Assembly (NCBI GenBank): GCA_025455985.1
Contig: JALOLM010000112.1
Location: forward strand, 1-7,026
Direction: 5' to 3'
DNA: 7,026 nucleotides
Source of the DNA: Candidatus Nanopelagicales bacterium
GTDB taxonomy: Bacteria > Actinomycetota > Actinomycetes > S36-B12 > UBA10799
A program made the position numbers and the translations under genes. Positions 1-6,066 of the stretch are shown here, in pieces; position 1 is the first letter of the stretch, and each line of letters opens with the position of its first letter. The notes below the pieces were generated by a model. The model did not search any database, was not told the DNA's origin, and saw nothing but the letters and a program-made list of their open reading frames with translations.

Positions 1-2
1 CA

Positions 3-686
3 TCGACTCCCCTGGCCCGGGATGCCGTGGCGGTCGTCGCTGCGGAGGATCTGCGCGCGGCCCGCGACGAGTTCCTCGAGACGATCCAACGGCTGGGCGG
101 ACGCGTGACCAGCGAGACCGTGACCACAGACGGGTCCACGTCGTCATCGGTGTCGACCGATATCGCGACGTACCCACCCACGCCGGTCAACCCTGGGATC
201 CAGATCGCGGTGGAGGTGCCTGCCGAGGCCTACGACCAGGCAGTGGCAGTGATCCCCACGCTCGGAGACGTGGTGAGCTTCAGTGCCTCCTCGGTGGACC
301 GCGGCACCGAGATCGCCGACGTTGAGGCCCGGATCAAGGCGCTGCAGGCGTCGGTCGCGACTCTGGAAGGCCTTATGGACCGCGCCCAGAGCATCTCGCA
401 GGTGATCCGCCTCGAAGGTGCTATCGCCGAACGCCAGGCCGAACTCGACGGGCTGACAGCACAGCAGCGCTACTTGCAGGACCAGGTCTCGCAGGCCCGC
501 ATTTCGCTGGAGCTGATCAGCCCGGATGACGCCGCCACACGCTATGGCGATGGACTCTCCGGCTGGGAGAGCTTCCTCGACGGGCTGGCTGCCGCGTGGC
601 AATGGGTCGGATGGCTACTGCTGGTGACCAGCCCTCTGTGGCTGGTGGCCATCGGCATCTGGATGTGGCGGCGCCGCAGGAGGTAG
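3..686 (+). CDS. DUF4349 domain membrane-anchored protein, 5'-truncated
   Basis: The first complete in-frame codon is at 3 and the frame is open to the window edge, so the start lies upstream. The GTG at 27 sits inside the domain and is not a credible start. Counting from that GTG, the protein shows the DUF4349 pattern: a beta-alpha segment ending in RLGGRV (22-27), a strand IQIAVEVPAEAYDQAV (59-74), the GDVVSFSASSVDRGTEIADVEARI region (80-103, paraphrased), and a predicted coiled coil at about 98-160 rich in E, Q, L and A. A hydrophobic helix (about 191-213) is followed by a basic WRRRRR end, so the protein should be anchored at its C-terminus with the tail inside and the domain outside. Family members usually begin with a signal or lipoprotein peptide, which would be off-window. 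The molecular role of DUF4349 proteins is not established. Family call fairly sure; function unknown. Confidence 0.85.
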   Translation, partial: STPLARDAVAVVAAEDLRAARDEFLETIQRLGGRVTSETVTTDGSTSSSVSTDIATYPPTPVNPGIQIAVEVPAEAYDQAVAVIPTLGDVVSFSASSVDRGTEIADVEARIKALQASVATLEGLMDRAQSISQVIRLEGAIAERQAELDGLTAQQRYLQDQVSQARISLELISPDDAATRYGDGLSGWESFLDGLAAAWQWVGWLLLVTSPLWLVAIGIWMWRRRRR

Positions 687-709
687 GCGGCGCGCAGTCA
701 TCGTCCTTA

Positions 710-758
710 CACGACTGAGCACCCGCATCCGGCGGTCGGACGCGGGTGCTCAGTCGTG
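710..758. terminator. Bidirectional hairpin terminator between convergent genes
   Basis: A perfect 17-bp inverted repeat pairs 710-726 with 742-758 (core ACGACTGAGCACCCGC against GCGGGTGCTCAGTCGT). Inside it, 728-731 (TCCG) can pair with 737-740 (CGGA), leaving a 5-nt loop, so the full stem is about 21 bp with one mismatch. It starts 24 nt after the DUF4349 stop and lies 4 nt beyond the peroxiredoxin stop on the other strand, which is where a shared terminator is expected. Neither side has a good T-tract (GTTGT on plus, TAAGG on minus). This is common in high-GC actinobacteria, but it means termination is inferred from the stem alone. Confidence 0.8.
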
Positions 759-762
759 GTTG

Positions 763-1395
763 TCAGGCGGAGGGCTGAGGGGTCCAGCGCAGGTACGGCT
801 TGACCTCTTCGACCTCACCGAAACGCGCTTGTGCGTCCTCGGTCGACATCATCGGGGACACGATGACTCGTGACCCGGGCTCCCAGTCCACAGGGGTGGA
901 CACGGGCACCAGATCTGTGAGCTGCAGGGCGTCGATCACCCGCAGGATCTCGTCGAAGTTGCGGCCCACCGACTTCGGGTAGGTCAGCGTCAGCCGGACC
1001 TTGTTCGACGGGTCGATGATGAACACAGAGCGCACGGTGGACGTATCCCCCTCGCCGGGGTGGATCATGTCGTAGGTCTCCGACACGGCCTTGTCTGGGT
1101 CGGCGATGATCGGGAAGTTGAGGTCGGTGCCGCCCACATCACCGATGTCGCCTGCCCACTTCTCGTGCGACTCCAGCGGGTCCACCGAGATGGCGATGGC
1201 CTTGACGCCGCGCTTGTCGAACTCCGACTGCAGTTCGGCGGTCCGGCCGAGTTCGGTGGTGCAGACGGGCGTGAAGTCGGCCGGGTGGCTGAAGAAGACG
1301 GCCCACGAGCCGTCCTTCCAGTCGTGGAAGCGGATCGGACCGTCGGTGGTCTCCGCACTGAAGTCGGGGGCGATGTCGCCCAGACGGATGGCCAT
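763..1395 (-). CDS. 1-Cys peroxiredoxin (Prx6/AhpC-TSA family)
   Basis: A 210-aa cytosolic peroxidase that reduces hydrogen peroxide and organic hydroperoxides. The N-terminus LGDIAPDF is typical. The active-site motif HPADFTPVCTTE holds peroxidatic Cys45 with Pro38 and Thr42, and the conserved Arg is Arg122 (TVRSVFIIDP). Cys45 is the only cysteine in the protein, so it must work by a 1-Cys mechanism with an external thiol as reductant. The C-terminal part (about 165-207, VDWEPGSRVIV then PYLRWTPQP) is the dimerisation arm typical of the Prx6 subfamily, and the length fits that group. The ATG at 1395-1393 is preceded by AGGAGG (1407-1402) with 6-nt spacing, which settles the start. The gene is monocistronic here: it is divergent from moxR and convergent with the DUF4349 gene. 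The physiological reductant cannot be told from the sequence. Confidence 0.95.
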   Translation of the reverse strand: MAIRLGDIAPDFSAETTDGPIRFHDWKDGSWAVFFSHPADFTPVCTTELGRTAELQSEFDKRGVKAIAISVDPLESHEKWAGDIGDVGGTDLNFPIIADPDKAVSETYDMIHPGEGDTSTVRSVFIIDPSNKVRLTLTYPKSVGRNFDEILRVIDALQLTDLVPVSTPVDWEPGSRVIVSPMMSTEDAQARFGEVEEVKPYLRWTPQPSA

Positions 1396-1418
1396 GGATT
1401 TCCTCCTGTTGAGTGCTG

Positions 1419-1446
1419 TGGATAGGCGTTACGAGTGATAGAACAA
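1419..1446 (-). promoter_or_regulatory. Candidate promoter of the peroxiredoxin gene
   Basis: Read on the minus strand, TTGTTC (1446-1441) and TATCCA (1424-1419) are separated by 16 bp and resemble -35 and -10 boxes. Transcription would start near 1412 and give a very short leader containing the AGGAGG site. The pentamer CTATC occurs twice on this strand (at 1441-1437 and 1425-1421) with an 11-nt gap, overlapping the -10 and the spacer. That could be a regulator site or chance. The boxes are only a moderate match to consensus. Confidence 0.35.
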
Positions 1447-1506
1447 ACCGCCGGCAAGGCCGGTCAGGGATTCAGGCGCGGCAACAGGCTGCGCTGCACA
1501 CGCGCA

Positions 1507-1531
1507 TGTGGTCGATGGTGCGTCGACAACA
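1507..1531. repeat. Imperfect inverted repeat, possible operator
   Basis: TGTGGTCGA (1507-1515) and TCGACAACA (1523-1531) are inverted copies with one mismatch in 9 positions, around a 7-nt centre. A dyad of this size in the middle of a divergent promoter region would suit a dimeric regulator acting on either gene. No matching regulator gene is nearby and the motif is not one I recognise. Dyads this short also occur by chance in GC-rich DNA. Confidence 0.3.
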
Positions 1532-1635
1532 CAAGACCAGGCCGATCATGGCGCGAACCTAACACACCGGCATTCAGCGTCCCAGAAGTGGACCGGCCCG
1601 GACCGCGCAACCCGCCAGCGAAGGGTGCGCGCCAC

Positions 1636-1667
1636 TAGAGTCTGCTTCAGACCCGCCCACCGAGGAG
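1636..1667 (+). promoter_or_regulatory. moxR -10-like box and ribosome-binding site
   Basis: TAGAGT (1636-1641) fits the actinobacterial -10 form TAnnnT and would place the transcript start near 1648, giving a leader of about 24 nt. No convincing -35 box is found 16-18 bp upstream (CGCCAG region). GAGGAG (1662-1667) is a good Shine-Dalgarno sequence 4 nt before the ATG at 1672. The ribosome site is more secure than the -10. Confidence 0.45.
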
Positions 1668-1671
1668 CACC

Positions 1672-2625
1672 ATGACCCCAGAACAGGCGCAGTACTTCGC
1701 TCAGCGATTCGAGGCAGTCGTGAGCAACGTGGAGCGGTTTATCCAGGGCAAGGACGACGTCGTCCGCCTGGCCCTCATCGCGCTGCTGGCCGAGGGCCAC
1801 CTGCTCATGGAGGACGTACCGGGAGTGGGCAAGACCTCGCTGGCCCGATCACTGAGCGCCTCGTTGGGATTGTCCGGCAGCCGCATCCAGTTCACTCCCG
1901 ATCTGCTTCCCTCCGACGTCACGGGTGTCACCGTCTTTCACCAGAGCAAGGACAGTTTCGAGTTCCATCCCGGGCCGGTGTTCGCCAACGTGGTGCTCGC
2001 CGACGAGATCAACCGGGCCTCGCCGAAGACGCAGTCCGCCATGCTCGAGGTGATGGCTGAACGCACCGTCACCGTCGATGGCCGCAGTCACCCGGTGCCC
2101 CGGCCCTTCCTCGTGCTCGCTACCCAGAACCCGGTCGACATGGACGGCACATACCCGCTGCCTGAAGCCCAGCTCGACCGGTTCATGATGCGGATCTCCG
2201 TGGGCTACCCCAACCCGGCAGCAGAGACTCAGATCCTGAAGAACGCCCATGAAGGCCGGCGGCTCGAGGACCTCAAGGCGGTTTCGAACATCGAAGAAGT
2301 GACCGGCATGATCAAGGCCGCTGGCAGCGTGCACATCGCCGACAGCGTCCTGACCTACATCGTCGGCCTGGTGACGGCCACGCGGAACTCCCAGGGTGTG
2401 CGGTTGGGATCCAGCCCGCGCGGTGGTTTGGCGCTGATGGCCTCCGCCCGGGTGAGGGCCGCGTCACGAGGACGCCACTACGTCACCCCGGAGGATGTCG
2501 GAGCGCTGATCCAGCCAGTGCTCGCCCACCGCCTGGTCCTGTCCCCCGAAGCCATCGCCGGCGGCGCCACCTCTGAGCAGGTCCTGGCCGAGGCGACCCG
2601 TGGAGTCCCGGTCCCGCAAGCCTGA
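1672..2625 (+). CDS. moxR: MoxR family AAA+ ATPase
   Basis: A 317-aa cytosolic ATPase of the MoxR group, which acts as a chaperone-like factor that remodels or activates partner proteins, usually encoded next to DUF58 or VWA proteins. All nucleotide-handling motifs are intact: Walker A VPGVGKTSLA (49-58, Lys54, Thr55), Walker B VVLADEIN (107-114, Asp111, Glu112), sensor 1 LATQNP (149-154, Asn153), arginine finger in LDRFM (168-172, Arg170), and sensor 2 SSPRGG (247-252, Arg250). The C-terminal helical lid follows (about 255-305). The length is normal for the family. The start is supported by GAGGAG 4 nt upstream. It is the first gene of the operon, and its stop lies 2 nt before the DUF58 start. 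The ATPase should be active; the client is most likely the DUF58/TgpA-like pair encoded downstream (inference from operon context). Confidence 0.96.
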   Translation: MTPEQAQYFAQRFEAVVSNVERFIQGKDDVVRLALIALLAEGHLLMEDVPGVGKTSLARSLSASLGLSGSRIQFTPDLLPSDVTGVTVFHQSKDSFEFHPGPVFANVVLADEINRASPKTQSAMLEVMAERTVTVDGRSHPVPRPFLVLATQNPVDMDGTYPLPEAQLDRFMMRISVGYPNPAAETQILKNAHEGRRLEDLKAVSNIEEVTGMIKAAGSVHIADSVLTYIVGLVTATRNSQGVRLGSSPRGGLALMASARVRAASRGRHYVTPEDVGALIQPVLAHRLVLSPEAIAGGATSEQVLAEATRGVPVPQA

Positions 2626-2627
2626 TC

Positions 2628-3836
2628 ATGTCTCAGACCAAAGAGGAACCGGTGGTCGTCAAGGCCGCCGACGATGAACCGGACTCGGTGCGCACCACCT
2701 CTGCGCGCACCAAGGGACTGCTCATCTGCGTCCCGATCCTGCTCGGCCTCGGCTTCCTCCTCGGATATCCGGCGCTGGTCGTCGTCGGACTGGCACCCGT
2801 CCTGCTCGTGGCGATCGCGCTGTTCATGGTCGGCCGACGCCCCGGGGGCAATCTGCGCCGTGCCGTCGAGCCCACGCAGTTGACCCGCGGCGAGACCGCC
2901 ACAGCCGTGATCACCAGCGTCAACAACCGGGTCACCCCGACAGGTGTCGTCGAGGCCATCGACAGCATCGGCGGCCAACCGGTCGACCTCCTCATCCCGC
3001 CGGTCCCCCCGCGCAGGGAGATCACGGTGACCTACAAGTTCGTCCCGCTCAAGCGCGGCGAGCTGCATCTCGGGCCTGTGACGCTGGAGCGACGCGACCC
3101 CTGGGGGCTGTTCGTGCGCCGGGCCACCGCGTCGGCCACCATGTCGCTGTTGGTGCACCCGCGGGTACTTCCGGTGGAGATCTCCCTGGCAGGCAACCGG
3201 ATCGGCCAGGAGGGCGGGACCGCCGACCGGGACGTGCTGGGCTCGAATCAGTTCCACACACTGCGCGAGTACGTGATCGGCGACGAACTGCGCCAGATCC
3301 ATTGGCGCAGTTCAGCGCGGGTCGGCAAGCTCATGGTCAAGCAACTGGTCGACAATCCTTTGCCCAGGGCGCTGGTGCTGCTCGACAACGACATCCGCTC
3401 GTACCTGACGCCGGAGGACTTCGAGGAGGCAGTCGACGCGGCGGCCTCCATCGGCACCGCCATCGTTCAAGCCGGTCTGCCTGTGGCCCTGCGCACAACC
3501 GGGGAGGATGCGGCCGTCGAGATTCTGCGTGCCGATGACATCACCCGCCTACTCGACGCCTTGGCGCTGTCAGATCCCCGCGTCCTGAAGGTGTCCCCAC
3601 CGGCACTTCGGCAGATCCTGCTGGCGACCCGGTCGACGTCGTTCTTCCTCGTCACGGGTCCTCGCACGGGACTGCTGCCCAGCGCGATCGCCGCCCTCGG
3701 ACTTGTCGGGGAGGGCACGATCGTGCGCATGGGCCAGGAGGGCGGCCTCACCCGGCCCCGTCGGGGGCTGGTGTTCCGTGACGTGCTCCGATGCGAGGAC
3801 CTGGGGATTCCGATGACTCCGGGTGGGCGGGCATGA
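2628..3836 (+). CDS. DUF58 domain membrane protein
   Basis: A 402-aa protein of the DUF58 (YeaD-like) family. The first 28 residues are polar, then a membrane hairpin follows (about 29-47 and 49-67). A beta-rich region (75-150) leads to the conserved RDPWGLF (156-162), and the family signature runs LREYVIGDELRQIHWRSSAR (212-231) and continues to KLMVKQ (234-239). The remainder resembles a von Willebrand A-like fold beginning at ALVLLDND (248-255). At the metal-site position DxSxS this protein reads D253-N-D-I-R257, so a normal MIDAS metal site is not preserved. The start ATG at 2628 has no Shine-Dalgarno sequence and lies 2 nt after the moxR stop, so translation is probably coupled. The gene overlaps the next by ATGA. 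The role is unknown; these proteins are regular partners of MoxR ATPases and TgpA-like proteins. Family call sure. Confidence 0.93.
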   Translation: MSQTKEEPVVVKAADDEPDSVRTTSARTKGLLICVPILLGLGFLLGYPALVVVGLAPVLLVAIALFMVGRRPGGNLRRAVEPTQLTRGETATAVITSVNNRVTPTGVVEAIDSIGGQPVDLLIPPVPPRREITVTYKFVPLKRGELHLGPVTLERRDPWGLFVRRATASATMSLLVHPRVLPVEISLAGNRIGQEGGTADRDVLGSNQFHTLREYVIGDELRQIHWRSSARVGKLMVKQLVDNPLPRALVLLDNDIRSYLTPEDFEEAVDAAASIGTAIVQAGLPVALRTTGEDAAVEILRADDITRLLDALALSDPRVLKVSPPALRQILLATRSTSFFLVTGPRTGLLPSAIAALGLVGEGTIVRMGQEGGLTRPRRGLVFRDVLRCEDLGIPMTPGGRA

Positions 3837-6022
3837 CCCGCGTCGATGTCGTCCGGCGGACGGTTGCGGTCGGCATCATGTCGCTGGGCGCGACGGCGGT
3901 GTTCTTCCGCTTGTTCGGCTGGGCGCCGGTGCTCGCGCGACTGTTCCCCGTGATCATTCTGTGTTGCATCGGCTACGCCTTGGGCACGGCCGGTGGGCAG
4001 CGCGTCCAGCGTGGACTCGGGGCGCTCGTCGGACTGATCACCACTGTGATCGGAAGTCTCGTGCTGGGGGCGATGACGATCGCCAACCAGGACGGCGAAG
4101 TCGGCCTCGGCAACTTCTTCAGCGGCTTGGTCGAGGGCTTCGGCATCATCATCCGCTCAGTGGTCCCCGCCCCGGTGAACGCCGAGACCGTGACGGCGGC
4201 GATCCTGTTGAGCGCCTACGGCACTCTCGTCGCCTGCCTGCTGGTCACCACTTTCATCCCCGCATCGAGCCTGCTGCCGCCGACAGTCATCTTCGTGGTG
4301 GGACTCATGCTGTCCCAGGGGTCGGCCGTCAGCGCGTTGCCGTTCGCAGCAGTGTTCGTGGCCAGTGTCGTGGCCGCATTGGCGCTCATGCCCGCAGCCA
4401 AGCAGCAGAACCGGATCGAGGACGGTGCCGAGTTCGCTGACGTCGAGACCGCCCCGCGTCCGGGCCGTCCGCTGCGGGTCGGCATGGTCACCGTCGCCGC
4501 AGTCCTCGTCGCGGTGCTCGCGGCGGCGTTGGGGCCACTGACCGGAATCGGTTCGATCCGAACCGCATTCGACCCTCATCAGAAGGACAACTTCAGGCCC
4601 GACACCGACCTCGATGGTGACGACGTCGTCTCACTGGCGACCAAGTGGCAGACCCTGCGCCGGGAGGAGCCGTTCGATGTGTTCACGGTTACCGGCCCGA
4701 ACATCCCATCGGCTGTGAACTGGGCGATCAACTCGAAGTTCGACGGCACAGCATGGAGCAGCCTCACCACGTTCGATCAGGTCGGCGAGGAGGGTATCCC
4801 GTATATAGGGCCCAAACCGCGATTCACCATCGACGGCTCAACCGGCTTCGAAACGGGCGCGGCCCTTCCCGGCCCCTGGTTGCCCGCCAGTTACCGTCCG
4901 ACCAACATCACCGGCCCGTTGACCCGCGCCGATCCCGAGGGCACCGTCGTCGCGGGCGACGACAAAGGCGCAGATAAGCAGTACACGGTCGACTTCCGGG
5001 CGCTCGCGCTGCGATCACTGGCACCACTCGAGACGGTCAAAGCCGTGGACCGCCCCGAGTTCGGCACCTTGCGGGAGTTGCCCACGGGATTCCCGCAGGA
5101 ACTCACCTTCTTCGCCGCCAGCGTCATGAGCAGCGGCGCGACGCCGTACCAGAAGCTGGAGGCGTTGGCCGACGTCCTCTCGAGTCCTCCGTACGAGGAG
5201 AAGGTCGACTCCGTGGAGAACTCGTTGGACAACGAGGCGCTGTTCAATCTCGTTCTCACATCCAGGAGCGGCACCGAGGCCCAGTTCGCCACCGCATTCG
5301 CGTTGATGGCGCGCAGCCAGGGTTTCCCCACCCGCCTGGTCGTCGGCTATTCGACGAAGGGCAAAGGTGACAGCCGCACCATCGCCTCCACCGATGTGCT
5401 GGTCTACCCCGAGGTGGAATTGACGAAGGTGGGCTGGGTGCCTTTCGCCCCCGGTCCGCGCGATCTGGCCCGCGGGGTCCCGGTCGTGCAGCGGTTCAAG
5501 CCGCCGAAAGAGGAGAAACCGCCGAAGGAGACACCCACGCCCACCCCCACGCCGACGCCGACTCCCACCCCGACCGAGTCCGAGCAGCCGCAGAAGCAGG
5601 ACGAGGGTTTCGACTTCGCCGTGCTGCTGGTGCCGCTGCTCCTGGTCCTGGTCATCATCGCCTGGCCGGTCCTGGTTGTCTGGCGACGAGGACGGATTCG
5701 CAAGTCCTTGGACGTCGGCTCGCCCGATCAACGCGTGGTCGGAGCCTGGTCCTATGCACGTTGGGCATCACGCAGGCTGGGGACACCCATGACCGACACC
5801 GTCTCCCCCGCGACGTACGCCGCTGATCCCAACACCGCTCCCAGGCTGGCGTCATTGGCCGCACTGGCGGAGACGGCCATGTACGCACCCGAACAACTCG
5901 ATGCCGGCCAAGCGACCGCGTCGTGGGAGCTCAGCGAGCACGTGACCGCCGACGCTGTGCGGCGCGCTTCATGGGCCCGCAAACTGCGGTGGTGGTTGGT
6001 CCCGGCACGAGGACCACGCTGA
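3833..6022 (+). CDS. TgpA-like membrane protein (DUF3488, degenerate transglutaminase-like domain, DUF4129-like tail)
   Basis: A 729-aa membrane protein. I place the start at ATG 3833, which overlaps the DUF58 stop as ATGA; an in-frame ATG at 3791 would lie deep inside DUF58. About seven hydrophobic helices (roughly 10-30, 33-53, 61-83, 119-142, 147-162, 166-187, 216-239) form a DUF3488-type N-terminus. An extracytoplasmic region (240-594) holds a transglutaminase-like domain (about 435-550): PYQKLEALADVL (438-449), SGTEAQFATAFALMARSQGF (479-498), LVVGY (502-506), DVLVYPEVEL (521-530), GWVPFAPGP (534-542). A KPPKE repeat and a Thr-Pro linker follow, then a helix (about 595-617) and a cytoplasmic DUF4129-like tail. 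The usual Cys, His and Asp are replaced by Glu482, Leu523 and Ala539. Residues 240-594 contain no Cys and a single His (249), so catalysis looks impossible. Family partners (MoxR, DUF58) precede it. P. aeruginosa TgpA sits in a similar gene set (from memory). A binding or scaffold role in the envelope is inferred. Confidence 0.92.
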   Translation: MTRVDVVRRTVAVGIMSLGATAVFFRLFGWAPVLARLFPVIILCCIGYALGTAGGQRVQRGLGALVGLITTVIGSLVLGAMTIANQDGEVGLGNFFSGLVEGFGIIIRSVVPAPVNAETVTAAILLSAYGTLVACLLVTTFIPASSLLPPTVIFVVGLMLSQGSAVSALPFAAVFVASVVAALALMPAAKQQNRIEDGAEFADVETAPRPGRPLRVGMVTVAAVLVAVLAAALGPLTGIGSIRTAFDPHQKDNFRPDTDLDGDDVVSLATKWQTLRREEPFDVFTVTGPNIPSAVNWAINSKFDGTAWSSLTTFDQVGEEGIPYIGPKPRFTIDGSTGFETGAALPGPWLPASYRPTNITGPLTRADPEGTVVAGDDKGADKQYTVDFRALALRSLAPLETVKAVDRPEFGTLRELPTGFPQELTFFAASVMSSGATPYQKLEALADVLSSPPYEEKVDSVENSLDNEALFNLVLTSRSGTEAQFATAFALMARSQGFPTRLVVGYSTKGKGDSRTIASTDVLVYPEVELTKVGWVPFAPGPRDLARGVPVVQRFKPPKEEKPPKETPTPTPTPTPTPTPTESEQPQKQDEGFDFAVLLVPLLLVLVIIAWPVLVVWRRGRIRKSLDVGSPDQRVVGAWSYARWASRRLGTPMTDTVSPATYAADPNTAPRLASLAALAETAMYAPEQLDAGQATASWELSEHVTADAVRRASWARKLRWWLVPARGPR
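5531..5575 (+). repeat. Thr-Pro dipeptide repeat linker in the TgpA-like gene
   Basis: Fifteen codons alternate Thr and Pro (residues 567-581), just after two KPPKE units (557-566). The Thr codons mix ACA, ACG, ACC and ACT and the Pro codons mix CCC and CCG, so the peptide is periodic while the DNA repeat is imperfect. It forms a stiff extended spacer between the transglutaminase-like domain and the last membrane helix. Such tracts vary in length between strains and can be glycosylated in actinobacteria; neither can be shown here. Confidence 0.85.
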
Positions 6023-6052
6023 ACGGCGGATGCAGGCGGCCAGCAGAGCACC

Positions 6053-6066
6053 TACCGTGGATGACA
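6053..6066 (+). promoter_or_regulatory. Candidate leaderless promoter of msrB
   Basis: TACCGT (6053-6058) fits the actinobacterial -10 form TAnnnT and ends 7 nt before the A of ATG 6066, so transcription would begin at or next to the start codon. No Shine-Dalgarno sequence stands at the proper distance from this ATG, which agrees with leaderless translation. No clear -35 is seen. The box lies in the 43-nt gap after the TgpA-like gene, so read-through from the moxR operon is also possible. Confidence 0.5.

Larger units (their letters stand above)
1408..1671. other. Divergent intergenic region, peroxiredoxin / moxR operon
   Basis: About 264 bases without a convincing gene. It must hold the promoters of the peroxiredoxin gene (leftward) and the moxR operon (rightward). 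What can be seen is a candidate leftward promoter (1419-1446), an imperfect inverted repeat (1507-1531) and a -10-like box with a ribosome site for moxR (1636-1667). A short plus-strand frame (1435-1638, GTG start) and a minus-strand one running into moxR have no ribosome site or recognisable protein content. The stretch from 1535 to 1630 shows nothing I can interpret. Confidence 0.6.

Noticed and set aside
27..29. GTG as the true start of the DUF4349 gene
   Set aside because: The frame is open to the window edge, the codon falls inside the first strand of the domain, no ribosome site precedes it, and a secretion signal expected for this family would be missing.
1421..1441. Possible OxyR site at the GATAG repeats
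   Set aside because: The two ATAG elements are 16 bp apart and the matching CTAT halves are missing, so the spacing and symmetry of the classic OxyR motif are not met.
1435..1638. Short plus-strand open frame in the divergent intergenic region
   Set aside because: GTG start without a ribosome site, amino-acid content like random high-GC translation (many Arg, Pro, Gly), and overlap with the probable promoters of both neighbours.
3791..3832. Upstream in-frame ATG that would lengthen the TgpA-like protein by 14 residues
   Set aside because: It lies inside the DUF58 coding region, adds a polar Gly/Asp-rich stretch before the first membrane helix, and the ATGA overlap at 3833 is the standard junction for such operons.
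4798..4811. AT-rich CCCGTATATAGGG in the TgpA-like gene, resembling a -10 or a palindrome
   Set aside because: It encodes residues in frame (Tyr-Ile-Gly, with a rare ATA codon), has no following gene start, and the dyad is imperfect. It is most likely chance.
5015..5731. Long minus-strand open frame opposite the TgpA-like gene
   Set aside because: It is the antisense shadow of a well-supported gene. Its composition (long Gly/Arg runs opposite the Thr-Pro tract) matches no protein family. The same holds for the other long antisense frames at 2478-3302 and 5931-6410.
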